A DNA stretch of 64,000 bases, from NCBI RefSeq assembly GCF_014635865.1, contig NZ_BMDQ01000001.1:620001-684000 (forward strand), read 5' to 3'. Source of the stretch: Winogradskyella haliclonae. Lineage in GTDB: Bacteria; Bacteroidota; Bacteroidia; Flavobacteriales; Flavobacteriaceae. Under the pieces are notes generated by a model. That model was not told the DNA's origin and made no database searches. It saw only the letters and a program-made list of their open reading frames with translations. A program made the translations under genes and the position numbers. Below, in pieces: positions 16,762-25,862 of this stretch. How positions within the stretch are numbered: position 1 is the stretch's first letter; each line of letters opens with the position of its first letter.

Positions 16762-18633
16762 ATGTTTAATGATGTTTATGATGTTATAGTTGTTGGGGCA
16801 GGTCATGCTGGTAGTGAAGCTGCTGCAGCTGCTGCGAATATGGGTAGCAAAACATTATTAATAACAATGAACCTTCAAAATATTGCCCAAATGTCTTGCA
16901 ACCCCGCAATGGGAGGAATTGCAAAAGGGCAAATTGTTCGTGAGATTGACGCTTTAGGTGGTTATAGTGGTATTGTCTCTGACACTTCTGCTATTCAATT
17001 TAAGATGCTTAACAAATCTAAAGGTCCCGCAATGTGGAGTCCAAGAGTTCAAAGTGACCGTATGCGATTTGCTGAAGATTGGAGATTGCTTTTGGAGAAT
17101 ACGAAGAACTTGGATTTTTATCAAGAAATGGTGTCGGGTTTGATTGTGAATAATGGTAAAGTTGAAGGCGTTAAGACATCTCTTGGTATTGAGGTTAAAG
17201 CAAAAACAGTTGTATTAACTAACGGCACATTTCTAAATGGCTTAATCCATATTGGTGAAAAGAATTTTGGAGGCGGCAGAGCAGGTGAAAGAGCAGCAAC
17301 AGGAATTACTGAACAGCTTGTTGATTTAGGTTTTGATTCTGGAAGAATGAAAACAGGAACACCGCCAAGAGTTGACGGACGTTCTTTAGATTATTCTAAA
17401 ATGACTGAACAACCTGGAGACGAAAACCCAGATAAATTTTCTTATTTGGACACCACACAGGCTCTTAAAAATCAGCGCTCATGTCACATGACATATACTA
17501 GTGAAGAAGTTCATGATTTACTTCGTGAAGGCTTCGATCGCTCACCCATGTTTAATGGAAGAATTAAAAGTGTTGGCCCAAGATATTGCCCTTCAATCGA
17601 AGATAAGATCAATCGTTTTGCGGACAAAAACAGACACCAATTATTTGTGGAGCCAGAAGGCTGGAACACCTGCGAAGTTTATGTCAACGGGTTTTCTACA
17701 TCACTTCCAGAAGATGTTCAGTTCAAAGCATTACGCTCTGTAGTTGGTTTTGAAAATGTAAAGTTTTTTAGACCGGGTTACGCTATTGAGTACGATTATT
17801 TCCCACCAACACAATTAAAGCATACACTAGAAACTAAGTTAGTTGATGGCTTATTTTTTGCAGGTCAAATCAATGGAACAACAGGTTATGAAGAAGCGGC
17901 ATCTCAAGGGTTGATGGCGGGTATAAATGCTAGTTTACGGGTTCAAGAAAAAGAAGCTTTTACACTCAGAAGAGATGAGGCTTATATAGGTGTGTTGATT
18001 GATGATTTAATTACAAAAGGAACGGAAGAACCTTATCGCATGTTTACATCTCGTGCAGAATACAGAACTTTATTAAGACAGGATAATGCAGATTTTAGGT
18101 TGACGCCTAAGGGTTTTGATTTAGGTTTAGCTTCAGAAAATCGTTTAAAACGAATGGAAGAGAAGCAATCTAAATCTGATAATTTTATTCAATTCTTTAA
18201 AGACACAAGTGTTGATCCCAAGGAAATAAATCCAATTCTAGAAGAGAAAAATTCTGCTCAAGTTAAACAGAAAGATAAGATGTTTAAGTTGTTTGCAAGA
18301 CCTAATATTACCATAGATGATATGAGAAAAGTGGCGTCTGTAAATAACTATGTTGTGGATAACAATCTAGATAGTGAGGTTTTAGAGCAAACGGAAATTC
18401 AGGTTAAATATGCTGGATATATTGAAAAAGAAAAAAGCAACGCGGATAAACTTCAGCGCTTAGAGAATGTCAAAATCCCAAAAGATTTTGATTACTCAAA
18501 ACTACAATCTATGAGCTTAGAAGCACGAGGAAAACTAAACGAAATACAGCCCGTTACGGTTTCGCAAGCTTCTAGAATTAGTGGTGTTTCACCTGCAGAT
18601 ATTTCTGTTTTATTAGTTTATTTGGGGCGATAA
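16762..18633 (+). CDS. mnmG: tRNA uridine-5-carboxymethylaminomethyl synthesis enzyme MnmG (GidA)
   Basis: MnmG uses FAD, with partner MnmE, to make (carboxymethyl)aminomethyluridine at position 34 of several tRNAs. The FAD-binding motif VVGAGHAGSEAA is at residues 11-22. MSCNPAMGGIAKG and GTFLNGLIHIGE are strongly conserved MnmG blocks. TGTPPRVDGRS and INGTTGYEEAASQG complete the catalytic half, and the helical MnmE-binding tail is present. Length 623 is normal. The gene stands alone with its own promoter and is bracketed by two identical parS-like sites. That is consistent with the frequent location of gidA near the replication origin, although no mnmE, rsmG, dnaA or parAB is in view. Confidence 0.97.
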   Translation: MFNDVYDVIVVGAGHAGSEAAAAAANMGSKTLLITMNLQNIAQMSCNPAMGGIAKGQIVREIDALGGYSGIVSDTSAIQFKMLNKSKGPAMWSPRVQSDRMRFAEDWRLLLENTKNLDFYQEMVSGLIVNNGKVEGVKTSLGIEVKAKTVVLTNGTFLNGLIHIGEKNFGGGRAGERAATGITEQLVDLGFDSGRMKTGTPPRVDGRSLDYSKMTEQPGDENPDKFSYLDTTQALKNQRSCHMTYTSEEVHDLLREGFDRSPMFNGRIKSVGPRYCPSIEDKINRFADKNRHQLFVEPEGWNTCEVYVNGFSTSLPEDVQFKALRSVVGFENVKFFRPGYAIEYDYFPPTQLKHTLETKLVDGLFFAGQINGTTGYEEAASQGLMAGINASLRVQEKEAFTLRRDEAYIGVLIDDLITKGTEEPYRMFTSRAEYRTLLRQDNADFRLTPKGFDLGLASENRLKRMEEKQSKSDNFIQFFKDTSVDPKEINPILEEKNSAQVKQKDKMFKLFARPNITIDDMRKVASVNNYVVDNNLDSEVLEQTEIQVKYAGYIEKEKSNADKLQRLENVKIPKDFDYSKLQSMSLEARGKLNEIQPVTVSQASRISGVSPADISVLLVYLGR

Positions 18634-18641
18634 TTAGTGTG

Positions 18642-18657
18642 TGTTCCACGTGGAACA
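18642..18657. promoter_or_regulatory. parS-like ParB-binding site, downstream of mnmG
   Basis: This is the same perfect palindrome, TGTTCCACGTGGAACA, as before mnmG. It starts 9 bases after the stop codon and precedes the terminator-like hairpin. Confidence 0.85.
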
Positions 18658-18674
18658 TAGCTTGCGTTAACATT

Positions 18675-18702
18675 AAAATTTCTCATTCTAAAGAGAATTT
18701 TT
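18675..18702 (+). terminator. probable terminator of mnmG
   Basis: AAAATTTCTC pairs with GAGAATTTTT across an 8-base loop, with one bulged T and a final T run. It is AT-rich and weaker than the other hairpins. Confidence 0.45.
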
Positions 18703-18717
18703 GGACAAGTCTATGAG

Positions 18718-19566
18718 ATGAATATGAGTAAATATATTACTGTAAAAGACCATTCAGTTTCTGGAGAATCATTTGATTTAATACCAAATGAAGAACAAGA
18801 CATCCTTGTAACTACACCACAACCTCATGCTGATAACTTGTCTAAATATTACGAAAGCGAAGATTACATTTCTCATACAGACACTAAAAGAAATCTTCTA
18901 GAACACGTTTATCATCTTATTAGAAAACGCGCTCTAAAAAATAAGCTAAGTTTAATCAACTCGTTTAAGACTGAAGAAAAAACACTATTAGATATTGGTT
19001 GTGGTACTGGGGACTTTCTTAAGACAGCTTTAGAGGATGACTGGAAAATTTCAGGAATTGAACCCAATTCAGATGCTCGAAACATTGCCAATTCAAAAAC
19101 GGGGAACAAAGTTTTTGATAGTTCTAAGCTTTCAGAGTTCGACGCCAACAGTTTTGATGTCATTACATTATGGCATGTGTTAGAACATTTACCGAATTTG
19201 GAAGAACACCTTAGAATTTTTAATCGCCTTTTAAAAACAAATGGTCATTTAATAATTGCCGTTCCAAATTATAAATGCTACGATGCGGAACATTATAAAT
19301 CGTTTTGGGCAGCATATGATGTGCCAAGACACTTATGGCATTTTTCTCAAAAAGGGATGAAACGTATTTTTGAAGAGAAAGGACTTTTATTAGACAAAAC
19401 TTATCCAATGTATTTTGATTCGTTTTATGTGAGCCTACTTTCCGAAAAATATAAATCTGGATTTATGAATCCGTTTAAGGCATTTTGGATTGGCTTAAGG
19501 TCAAACTTAAAAGCAAAACACTCTGGAGAGTATTCATCTCTTATATACATCTTTAAAAAGGACTAA
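18718..19566 (+). CDS. class I SAM-dependent methyltransferase
   Basis: This 282-residue protein has motif I LLDIGCGTGDFLKTA near residue 96, acidic motif II WKISGIEPN, and a motif IV/V region FDVITLWHVLEHLPN. The VLEHLPN block is typical of the Methyltransf_11/23 group acting on small molecules, quinones or sugar/lipid intermediates. A C-terminal part (GLLLDKTYPMYFDSFYVSLL) may form a lid or membrane contact. I do not recognise the substrate. Either of two in-frame ATGs (18718 or 18724) could start it. It lies alone between the mnmG hairpin and the ompH promoter. Confidence 0.82.
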   Translation: MNMSKYITVKDHSVSGESFDLIPNEEQDILVTTPQPHADNLSKYYESEDYISHTDTKRNLLEHVYHLIRKRALKNKLSLINSFKTEEKTLLDIGCGTGDFLKTALEDDWKISGIEPNSDARNIANSKTGNKVFDSSKLSEFDANSFDVITLWHVLEHLPNLEEHLRIFNRLLKTNGHLIIAVPNYKCYDAEHYKSFWAAYDVPRHLWHFSQKGMKRIFEEKGLLLDKTYPMYFDSFYVSLLSEKYKSGFMNPFKAFWIGLRSNLKAKHSGEYSSLIYIFKKD

Positions 19567-19752
19567 AACCATAAATAAAGCGTTTTAAGAAGGTTTTAGC
19601 ACTCAAACCTAAATATGTATTAGGGTAAAACGAACCAGTTAAATTAGTACTTAATTTTAATCCGTTTCAAATAGACAATAATTATTCATTTAATAATTTT
19701 AATAGAAAAAACTAATGATGAATATTTAATGCCGATTATCGGCCAACTTTTA

Positions 19753-19760
19753 TACATTTG
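19753..19760 (+). promoter_or_regulatory. possible -7 box of the OmpH-like gene
   Basis: TACATTTG fits TAnnTTTG and lies 30 bases before the ATG at 19791. A TTG here could be misread as a start codon, but it is part of the promoter box. Confidence 0.5.
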
Positions 19761-19790
19761 CCAAAATTTAATTTCAAAAATCAAGACCAC

Positions 19791-20315
19791 ATGAAAACTA
19801 TATTTAAGCTATTAATAATTGCACTTTTATTTTCTTCTTGCCAAGAACAGCAAAAAATTGGTTTTATAGATAATGGAGATGTCATCAATGACTATAAGAT
19901 GAAGATTGATGTAGAGGAAACTTATAAAGTGAAAAAGGAAGCATTTGAAAAACGAATGGATAGCATTAATAGAGATTTTCAGGTTGAAGTTAAAGCGTTT
20001 CAATTAGCTCAAGCAAAAATGTCTCAAAATAAAGCTCAAGAAAAATACAATGAGCTAGGTCAAAAAAACCAACAATTAACGCAGCAATTTCAAATAGAAC
20101 AACAAGTGATGCAACAAGCATTTGCTAAAGAAATGGATTCTATTATTTCTAAAGTAGATGATTTTGTAAGTGAATATGGAAAAGCTAATGGCTATACATT
20201 TATTCTAGGAAAAAATGAAGCTGGCAGTGTAATGTATGGTCAAGAAGCAAACGATTTAACCAAAACCATTACAGAAGCATTAAACGCTGAATATAAACCA
20301 GAAGAAAAAAAATAA
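19791..20315 (+). CDS. OmpH/Skp-family periplasmic chaperone-like lipoprotein
   Basis: From the ATG at 19791 the protein is 174 residues and begins with a lipoprotein signal, KLLIIALLFSSC, lipidated at Cys17. A central helical, Gln/Lys-rich hairpin follows (VKAFQLAQAKMSQNKAQEKY), the tentacle coiled coil of Skp/OmpH. The end, KANGYTFILGKNEAGSVMYG, is the conserved OmpH C-terminal strand block. Skp binds unfolded outer-membrane proteins in the periplasm. A lipidated version would be tethered to a membrane, which differs from the soluble E. coli Skp. A strong terminator follows 26 bases after the stop. Confidence 0.88.
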   Translation: MKTIFKLLIIALLFSSCQEQQKIGFIDNGDVINDYKMKIDVEETYKVKKEAFEKRMDSINRDFQVEVKAFQLAQAKMSQNKAQEKYNELGQKNQQLTQQFQIEQQVMQQAFAKEMDSIISKVDDFVSEYGKANGYTFILGKNEAGSVMYGQEANDLTKTITEALNAEYKPEEKK

Positions 20316-20341
20316 AACAAAATTATGTTTAAATATCTGAA

Positions 20342-20367
20342 AGTCAAGCATTTGCTTGGCTTTTTTT
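20342..20367 (+). terminator. terminator of the OmpH-like gene
   Basis: The stem AGTCAAGC/GCTTGGCT with loop ATTT is followed by T6. The convergent holB stop codon lies inside the left arm. Confidence 0.8.
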
Positions 20368-21507
20368 GTGCAATAACCGTGTTAGTTTTATTGACAAATC
20401 TGTAAGGATAATTTTAGAGTTACCATTACGCTCAATATGATAAATAGCGTCTTGAAGCTCTTTAGAGATTTCTAAAATATTTGCATCATGAACAAAAGGT
20501 GCAAATTTCTCAAGCTTAAAACTATCCGATTTTGGTTCCAAATAGACCAGTTCATTAGCCTTATAATTTAGCAACATAGCCTGTCTAAAATAGTTTATGC
20601 AAAACTGTAAAAATTGCTTCTGAGTTTCACGACCAGTTTTTGCTATTTCTTCAGACCAGCCAATTAAATCTCTAATAGCAGATTTATTACCTTTTGCTTT
20701 AAAGGCGGAGCGTACCCAAATAATAAACCATTTCTCAAACTGAATGTCTTCGCTATCTTGATAAATTAGATCGCATGCTTTGTTGAAATTTCCATTAGAC
20801 TGCTGTGCTATTTTATTGGCAATACTTTGTTCTATCTCGTATTTTTTTACCAAAGCATCTGCGATAACCACTTCAGCTAAAGGCGGAAAATGAAGCACTT
20901 GACATCGCGACCTAATAGTGCTAATAAGTTGTTCTTCTTCCTCAGCAATGAGAATAAAAATGGTTTTTTCTGGTGGCTCTTCAATAAGTTTTAACAGCTT
21001 ATTTGCACAGGCAGTGTTCATTTTTTCGGCCATCCAAATTAGCATCACTTTATAACCACCTTCATATGGCTTTAAGCTTAAAGATTTTACGATGTCTTGA
21101 GCTTCATCAACACCAATCTGACCTTGCTTATTGTCAACACCTAGCATTTTGTACCAGTCAAATAGATTACCATAAGGTTGTTGGTCGATTAACTGTCGCC
21201 ACTCTTCTAAAAAATGATTAGAAACAGGGTGACGTTTGATTTTATCATTAGTAGTCACTGGAAAGGCAAAATGCAAATCAGGATGCGATAGGTTGGTAAA
21301 CTTAAGGTTGCACGCTTGATGTCCTTCTGTGTTTTCAGAATTGGTATTGCTACACAAAATGTATTGAGCGTATGCAATTGCCATAGGCAAAGTGCCAGAA
21401 CCTTCAGGGCCAACAAACAATTGTGCATGAGGAATTCTGCCAGAATCTGCACTTTTAGTGAGATGACTTTTTATATGATTTTGCCCTAAAATTTCTGAAA
21501 AAAGCAT
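20344..21507 (-). CDS. holB: DNA polymerase III delta-prime subunit of the clamp loader
   Basis: Delta-prime is the stator of the clamp-loader complex that opens the beta clamp. The protein opens LGQNHIKSHLTKS and PHAQLFVGPEGSGTLPMA. The P-loop position reads GPEGSGTLP and lacks the Lys-Ser/Thr needed for ATP hydrolysis, as expected for a non-ATPase delta-prime. The SRC motif that feeds an arginine finger to the neighbouring subunit is intact (TIRSRCQVLHF). Two Cys of the zinc-module region remain (LCSN and QACN). Length 387 fits flavobacterial homologues. It is divergent from pgk, with 64 bases to the pgk ATG. Confidence 0.9.
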   Translation of the reverse strand: MLFSEILGQNHIKSHLTKSADSGRIPHAQLFVGPEGSGTLPMAIAYAQYILCSNTNSENTEGHQACNLKFTNLSHPDLHFAFPVTTNDKIKRHPVSNHFLEEWRQLIDQQPYGNLFDWYKMLGVDNKQGQIGVDEAQDIVKSLSLKPYEGGYKVMLIWMAEKMNTACANKLLKLIEEPPEKTIFILIAEEEEQLISTIRSRCQVLHFPPLAEVVIADALVKKYEIEQSIANKIAQQSNGNFNKACDLIYQDSEDIQFEKWFIIWVRSAFKAKGNKSAIRDLIGWSEEIAKTGRETQKQFLQFCINYFRQAMLLNYKANELVYLEPKSDSFKLEKFAPFVHDANILEISKELQDAIYHIERNGNSKIILTDLSIKLTRLLHKKSQANA

Positions 21508-21545
21508 AAAGCAAATCTATGTAAAAAAATTAGGTTTCTAATCTA

Positions 21546-21553
21546 TATATTTG
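21546..21553 (+). promoter_or_regulatory. possible -7 box of pgk
   Basis: TATATTTG, an exact TAnnTTTG match, lies 18 bases before the ATG at 21572, implying a short leader. Confidence 0.5.
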
Positions 21554-21571
21554 TTCAATAAAACTTACACA

Positions 21572-22759
21572 ATGAAAACCATAAAAGACTTCAATTTTAA
21601 AGATAAAAAGGCATTGATACGTGTTGATTTTAATGTTCCTCTCAATGAAAATTTTGAGGTAACCGATGATACTAGAATTAAATCTGCAAAACCTACAATT
21701 ATTAAGGTTTTAGAAGACGGCGGAAGTTGTGTGTTGATGTCTCACTTAGGAAGACCCAAAGGGATTGAAGAGAAGTTTTCATTAAAACATATTGAAAACG
21801 CTATTGAAGATATTATTGGTGTAGAGCTTAAAGTTGCTAGCGATTGTGTCGGAGCTGATGTTGAAGAATTGGCAAATAACTTAAAGCCAGGAGAGATTTT
21901 ATTATTAGAAAACCTTAGGTTTCATGAAGAGGAAAAGGCTGGTGACAAAAATTTTGCAGAGCAACTGTCGCGACTTGGAGATATTTATGTAAACGATGCC
22001 TTCGGAACAGCCCATAGAGCACATGCGTCTACAACCGTAGTGGCGGAATTTTTCCCAGAAAATAAGTGTTTTGGTAGTTTATTAGCTCAGGAAATTGAGA
22101 GCATAGAAAAGGTAATGAAAACGGGAGATAAACCCGTATTAGCGGTACTTGGAGGAGCAAAAGTGTCTTCAAAAATTACAATAATTGAAAATATTTTAGA
22201 CAAAGTAGATCACCTTATAATTGGTGGAGGTATGACGTTTACTTTTATAAAAGCTCAAGGTGGAAATGTTGGAGATTCAATCTGCGAAGATGATAAAATG
22301 GAACTTGCCTTAGATATTTTAAAACAAGCCGAAGCTAAAAATGTAAAAGTTCATTTGCCTATAGATGTACTGGCAGCTAATGCTTTTAGTAACGATGCAG
22401 AAACTAAAGTTGTAGACGTTACGCAAATACAAGATGGGTGGCAAGGCCTAGATGCTGGCCCAAAATCAAAACTAATTTTTGATGACGTAGTAAAGCAATG
22501 TAAAACTATTTTATGGAACGGCCCATTAGGTGTTTTTGAAATGGAAAGTTTTGCTAACGGAACAATAGAACTAGGTAATTCTATTGCCGAAGCCACTAAA
22601 AATGGAGCATTTTCGTTAGTTGGTGGAGGAGACTCTGTTGCGGCAGTAAAACAGTTTGGGTTTGAAGATAAGGTAAGTTATGTAAGTACGGGTGGTGGGG
22701 CAATGCTTGAAAGCTTAGAAGGAAAAACATTACCTGGCATTGCTGCGATACTTGATTAA
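21572..22759 (+). CDS. pgk: phosphoglycerate kinase
   Basis: Pgk transfers phosphate between 1,3-bisphosphoglycerate and ADP in glycolysis. The start at ATG 21572 gives MKTIKDFNFKDKKALIRVDF and 395 residues; the upstream TTG lies in the promoter box. Conserved blocks are RVDFNVPLN, SHLGRPKG, LLENLRFHEEE, DAFGTAHRAHAST, the KVSSKI nucleotide-site Lys and GGGDSVAAVKQFG near the end. Both domains and the hinge are complete. It is followed after 64 bases by the LysM transglycosylase gene, so co-transcription is possible but not demanded. Confidence 0.97.
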   Translation: MKTIKDFNFKDKKALIRVDFNVPLNENFEVTDDTRIKSAKPTIIKVLEDGGSCVLMSHLGRPKGIEEKFSLKHIENAIEDIIGVELKVASDCVGADVEELANNLKPGEILLLENLRFHEEEKAGDKNFAEQLSRLGDIYVNDAFGTAHRAHASTTVVAEFFPENKCFGSLLAQEIESIEKVMKTGDKPVLAVLGGAKVSSKITIIENILDKVDHLIIGGGMTFTFIKAQGGNVGDSICEDDKMELALDILKQAEAKNVKVHLPIDVLAANAFSNDAETKVVDVTQIQDGWQGLDAGPKSKLIFDDVVKQCKTILWNGPLGVFEMESFANGTIELGNSIAEATKNGAFSLVGGGDSVAAVKQFGFEDKVSYVSTGGGAMLESLEGKTLPGIAAILD

Positions 22760-22823
22760 TTATTTTATGGTAAAGCACGATTTTAACTGCATTTTTCGTT
22801 AGCATTGTTAAAACAATCAATAT

Positions 22824-24500
22824 ATGAACATTAAACATCTTTTTTTATTTACAGCAGTGGTGTTGATGAGTATGCCTGTTTTTTCGCAGGATTCTATTCC
22901 TAAACCAACCAAAAAGCGTATTACAGAAAAGAATTTTGTGTCTGGTAAAACCTATGCTATTGATACAATTATTAGTGGTATAAAGTACTATAAAGAATAT
23001 ACCCAAAACAAAACAAAAATCGAACAGTCTAAAACGACTTCAAACAAGGCTATCGATGGTAAGCTAATTACTGAAAAAATTATTCCTGCAGTAAATGACA
23101 CGACCAAAATAAAAACCTTAGATGATAATGAGTTTGCTGCTAAGATTGATGAAAAATGGCTCGAAGAACTGTACAGTAATTCTCTTTACGATACGATTTA
23201 CAAATCGGTTACCGAACTTGATTATAAACCTATAGATTATCCAGAATTGCCCACGGACACTTTAAAAGCAAGGTTAAAGCGACTTAATGCGCGTACCCCT
23301 TTTAATGTAGAATATAACCCATCATTAGAAAGTGTTATTAAACGTTATTTAAAAACACGTAGAGCATCTATGGAGCGACTTATGGGCTTGAGTCATTTTT
23401 ATTTCCCGATGTTTGAAGAAGCTTTGGATAAAGAAGATATTCCGTTAGAAGTTAAATATCTAGCCATTGTTGAGTCTGCCTTAAAACCAAGAGCGCGTTC
23501 GCGAGTTGGTGCAACAGGTTTGTGGCAGTTTATGTTTGGAACAGGAAAAGAATATGACTTGGATGTGAGTAGTTATGTAGATGAGCGACGTGACCCTGTA
23601 AAATCAACAGAAGCCGCAGCAAAATATTTGGCAAGATTATATAAAATTTTTGGTGACTGGGATTTGGCATTAGCATCATATAACTCTGGTCCAGGTAATG
23701 TATCTAAGGCCATTAGACGCTCAGGAGGTTACACTAATTATTGGAATATAAGGCAAAATCTTCCACGTGAAACAGCGGGCTATTTACCAGCATTTTTAGC
23801 AACGATGTATATTTTTGAGTTTGCCGACGAACATGGTTTTAAACCAGAGCGGCCAAAATATCAGTACGTAGAAACAGATACGATACGCGTAAAACAAATG
23901 ATAACCTTAGATCAAGTGGCAGAGGTTACAGATGTTAAGATAGAAGAGCTTCAATATTTAAACCCATCATATAAACTAGATATTATTCCGTTTATAAAAG
24001 ATGAAAATTACACACTTCGTTTGCCACGATATGCTATTGGTAGTTTTGTAGCAAATGAGGATAAAATATATGCTTTTGCCAAGGCAGAATTTGATAAGCG
24101 AGAAAAGCCCTTACCTCAGTTTTTTGAGAACGACACTAAGGTAAGATATCGTGTAAGAAGTGGTGATTACTTAGGAAAGATTGCACGCAAATATGGTGTT
24201 AGGGTAAGCAGTATAAAACGATGGAATGGGTTACGTAGTAATAATCTCAAAATAGGGCAGAGACTAACAATCTACCCGAGAAATCCAGTTGTAAAATCGT
24301 CGTCTTCAACACCATCTAAAACGAAGTCTAAAAAATCAATAAGCACCGCAGGGAAAAGCACCTATAAAGTCAAATCAGGAGATTCTCTATGGAGTATTGC
24401 GCAGAAATTTTCTGGAGTTTCTGTTCAGAATTTAAAAGATTGGAACGATATTAGTAGTAACAAACTTAAAATTGGAATGACTCTTGTGGTGTCCAAGTAA
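22824..24500 (+). CDS. membrane-bound-type lytic transglycosylase with LysM repeats (MltD-like)
   Basis: The enzyme cleaves the MurNAc-GlcNAc bond of peptidoglycan to form anhydroMurNAc ends. A signal peptide of about 21 residues ends at VFSQD. The SLT domain spans about 200-330: catalytic Glu217 in AIVESALKPRA, then GATGLWQFM and LALASYNSGPGNV, the canonical motifs. A degenerate LysM-like segment (MITLDQVAEVTDVKIEE) is followed by two clear LysM modules near 435-478 and 512-556, each with the R-x-GD/K-x-GD opening (YRVRSGDYLGKIA and YKVKSGDSLWSIA). It acts in the periplasm. The next gene, DUF4837, follows within 22 bases of the stop. Confidence 0.93.
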   Translation: MNIKHLFLFTAVVLMSMPVFSQDSIPKPTKKRITEKNFVSGKTYAIDTIISGIKYYKEYTQNKTKIEQSKTTSNKAIDGKLITEKIIPAVNDTTKIKTLDDNEFAAKIDEKWLEELYSNSLYDTIYKSVTELDYKPIDYPELPTDTLKARLKRLNARTPFNVEYNPSLESVIKRYLKTRRASMERLMGLSHFYFPMFEEALDKEDIPLEVKYLAIVESALKPRARSRVGATGLWQFMFGTGKEYDLDVSSYVDERRDPVKSTEAAAKYLARLYKIFGDWDLALASYNSGPGNVSKAIRRSGGYTNYWNIRQNLPRETAGYLPAFLATMYIFEFADEHGFKPERPKYQYVETDTIRVKQMITLDQVAEVTDVKIEELQYLNPSYKLDIIPFIKDENYTLRLPRYAIGSFVANEDKIYAFAKAEFDKREKPLPQFFENDTKVRYRVRSGDYLGKIARKYGVRVSSIKRWNGLRSNNLKIGQRLTIYPRNPVVKSSSSTPSKTKSKKSISTAGKSTYKVKSGDSLWSIAQKFSGVSVQNLKDWNDISSNKLKIGMTLVVSK

Positions 24501-24522
24501 ACCAATTCAAAATTTCAATAAA

Positions 24523-25500
24523 ATGAAACATATTATTTCCCTTTTTTGCTTGCTTTTAGTGTTAAGTTGTAATGAGAAGAAAGACAATGTACGTTACCTT
24601 TCAGAATCATCAGGAAACATCAATTCTATATCAGTAGTTGCAGATAATATACTATGGGAAGGTAAAGTTGGTGAAGCTATCCGAGAAGTTTTAGCAGCAC
24701 CAGCAAAAGGATTACCTCAGGACGAGCCAATGTTTTCTTTAAGGCAAATTCCAACACCTGTTTTTAGTGGTTTTGCGGCAAGAAGTAGAACTGTTCTAAA
24801 AATCGAAAAAACGGATGAGTCAGGTGTTTTCACAAAAGAAGATGTGTATGCAAAACCACAAACTATTGTTATTGTAAAAGGAAAAACAGATCAGGATATT
24901 ATAAATCAACTGAAAGAAAATTTACCTAAGATTATTGATGCTTTTACAAAAAGAGAAGTTGCAGAAAAACTTAGGCGTATCAATAAATCCTTACTTAAGG
25001 ATGAAGCAATGGAAAATGCTATGGGCTTTACAATAGATATTCCTTCTGCATACAGAATAGCGAGTACAAGTGATGATTTCTATTGGGTTAGAAAAAGCTT
25101 AAGTAACAACAAAACTATGGATTTAATGTTTTATAGCTATCCATTAGATTCAATTCGAAAAACTGACAGCACGGTAGTAGATATCATTAACATGAGAGAT
25201 ACTATGATTGCAAAGGGGATTCCAGGAGAGGATGGCATGCAGATGATTACGGAAAAAGCCTATGCGCCTTCTATATACGAAGCCATAATAGACAATAAAC
25301 CAGCCTATGAAATTAGAGGTGTTTGGAAAATCGCTGATGAAAAAATACCTATGGCCGGTCCATTTGTAAACTATGCCATTGAAGATAAAGTAAATAATAG
25401 ATATTTAGTAGCAGAAGGTTATGTATACGCACCCTCTCTAGACAAAAGAGAATACGTTTTTGAACTTGAGTCTATTATAAAATCTATTAAGATTAAATAG
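24523..25500 (+). CDS. DUF4837 family lipoprotein
   Basis: The ATG at 24523 gives a clean lipoprotein signal, LFCLLLVLSC with Cys16, and a 325-residue product. A longer frame would begin inside the transglycosylase gene and lose the signal, so it is rejected. Conserved features include VGEAIREVLAAPAKGLPQ, FSGFAARSRTVL and a C-terminal region (PMAGPFVNYAIEDK) that I associate with the flavobacterial DUF4837 family. The function is unknown. The close spacing to the LysM transglycosylase suggests a cell-wall or envelope role. A long perfect hairpin ends the transcription unit. Confidence 0.85.
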   Translation: MKHIISLFCLLLVLSCNEKKDNVRYLSESSGNINSISVVADNILWEGKVGEAIREVLAAPAKGLPQDEPMFSLRQIPTPVFSGFAARSRTVLKIEKTDESGVFTKEDVYAKPQTIVIVKGKTDQDIINQLKENLPKIIDAFTKREVAEKLRRINKSLLKDEAMENAMGFTIDIPSAYRIASTSDDFYWVRKSLSNNKTMDLMFYSYPLDSIRKTDSTVVDIINMRDTMIAKGIPGEDGMQMITEKAYAPSIYEAIIDNKPAYEIRGVWKIADEKIPMAGPFVNYAIEDKVNNRYLVAEGYVYAPSLDKREYVFELESIIKSIKIK

Positions 25501-25516
25501 TAAGTATAGCTTATAA

Positions 25517-25546
25517 AAAAAGCCAACTCAATTGAGTTGGCTTTTT
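25517..25546. terminator. bidirectional terminator between DUF4837 and tatA
   Basis: AAAAAGCCAACTC and its exact complement surround AATT, giving a near-perfect 30-base palindrome with A and T runs at the two ends. It serves the two convergent genes. Confidence 0.9.
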
Positions 25547-25564
25547 GTTTTTATTGTAAAAGAC

Positions 25565-25747
25565 TTATTTATCCTCTTTTTTTTCAGAAGAATCCTCTTT
25601 ACTTGCGTCTTTAAATTCTTTTATACCACTACCTAAACCTTTCATTAATTCTGGAATTTTCTTACCACCGAATAATAAAATAATAGCTAGCCCTATAATA
25701 ACCCACTGCCATGGACCAATTGCTAAAAATATTGACATTGTAATCAT
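25565..25747 (-). CDS. tatA: twin-arginine translocase subunit TatA/TatE
   Basis: TatA forms the pore-like part of the Tat pathway for folded proteins. The product is 60 residues from ATG 25747 or 57 from ATG 25738. It has a single membrane helix, [14 protein letters not shown], then the hinge [20 protein letters not shown], the diagnostic TatA amphipathic helix, and an acidic/lysine tail. A TTG at 25768 could extend it but is less likely. No tatC lies in the window. In flavobacteria tatA commonly sits beside an M23 peptidase gene, as here, and is divergent from it. Confidence 0.93.
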   Translation of the reverse strand: MITMSIFLAIGPWQWVIIGLAIILLFGGKKIPELMKGLGSGIKEFKDASKEDSSEKKEDK

Positions 25748-25847
25748 AATAATTAAATTAGAGAGCAAAGTTAATAATTAAAGTTTAATTACGGCGTTAT
25801 TGGGCTAACTTTAGGATTTAATAACTTAGCAATAGCGGGATTTTATA

Positions 25848-25855
25848 TACTTTTG
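25848..25855 (+). promoter_or_regulatory. possible -7 box of the M23-GH3 operon
   Basis: TACTTTTG fits TAnnTTTG and lies 7 bases before the ATG at 25863, implying an almost leaderless transcript. Confidence 0.4.
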
Positions 25856-25862
25856 TTTCAAT

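Noticed and set aside
16680..18720. oriC at the parS/mnmG locus
   Set aside because: No dnaA gene, DnaA-box cluster or AT-rich unwinding element was found; the parS sites only suggest the origin region.
19758..21574. TTG starts at 19758 (OmpH-like) and 21551 (pgk)
   Set aside because: Both TTGs lie in TAnnTTTG promoter boxes, and internal ATGs give the correct signal peptide or family N-terminus.
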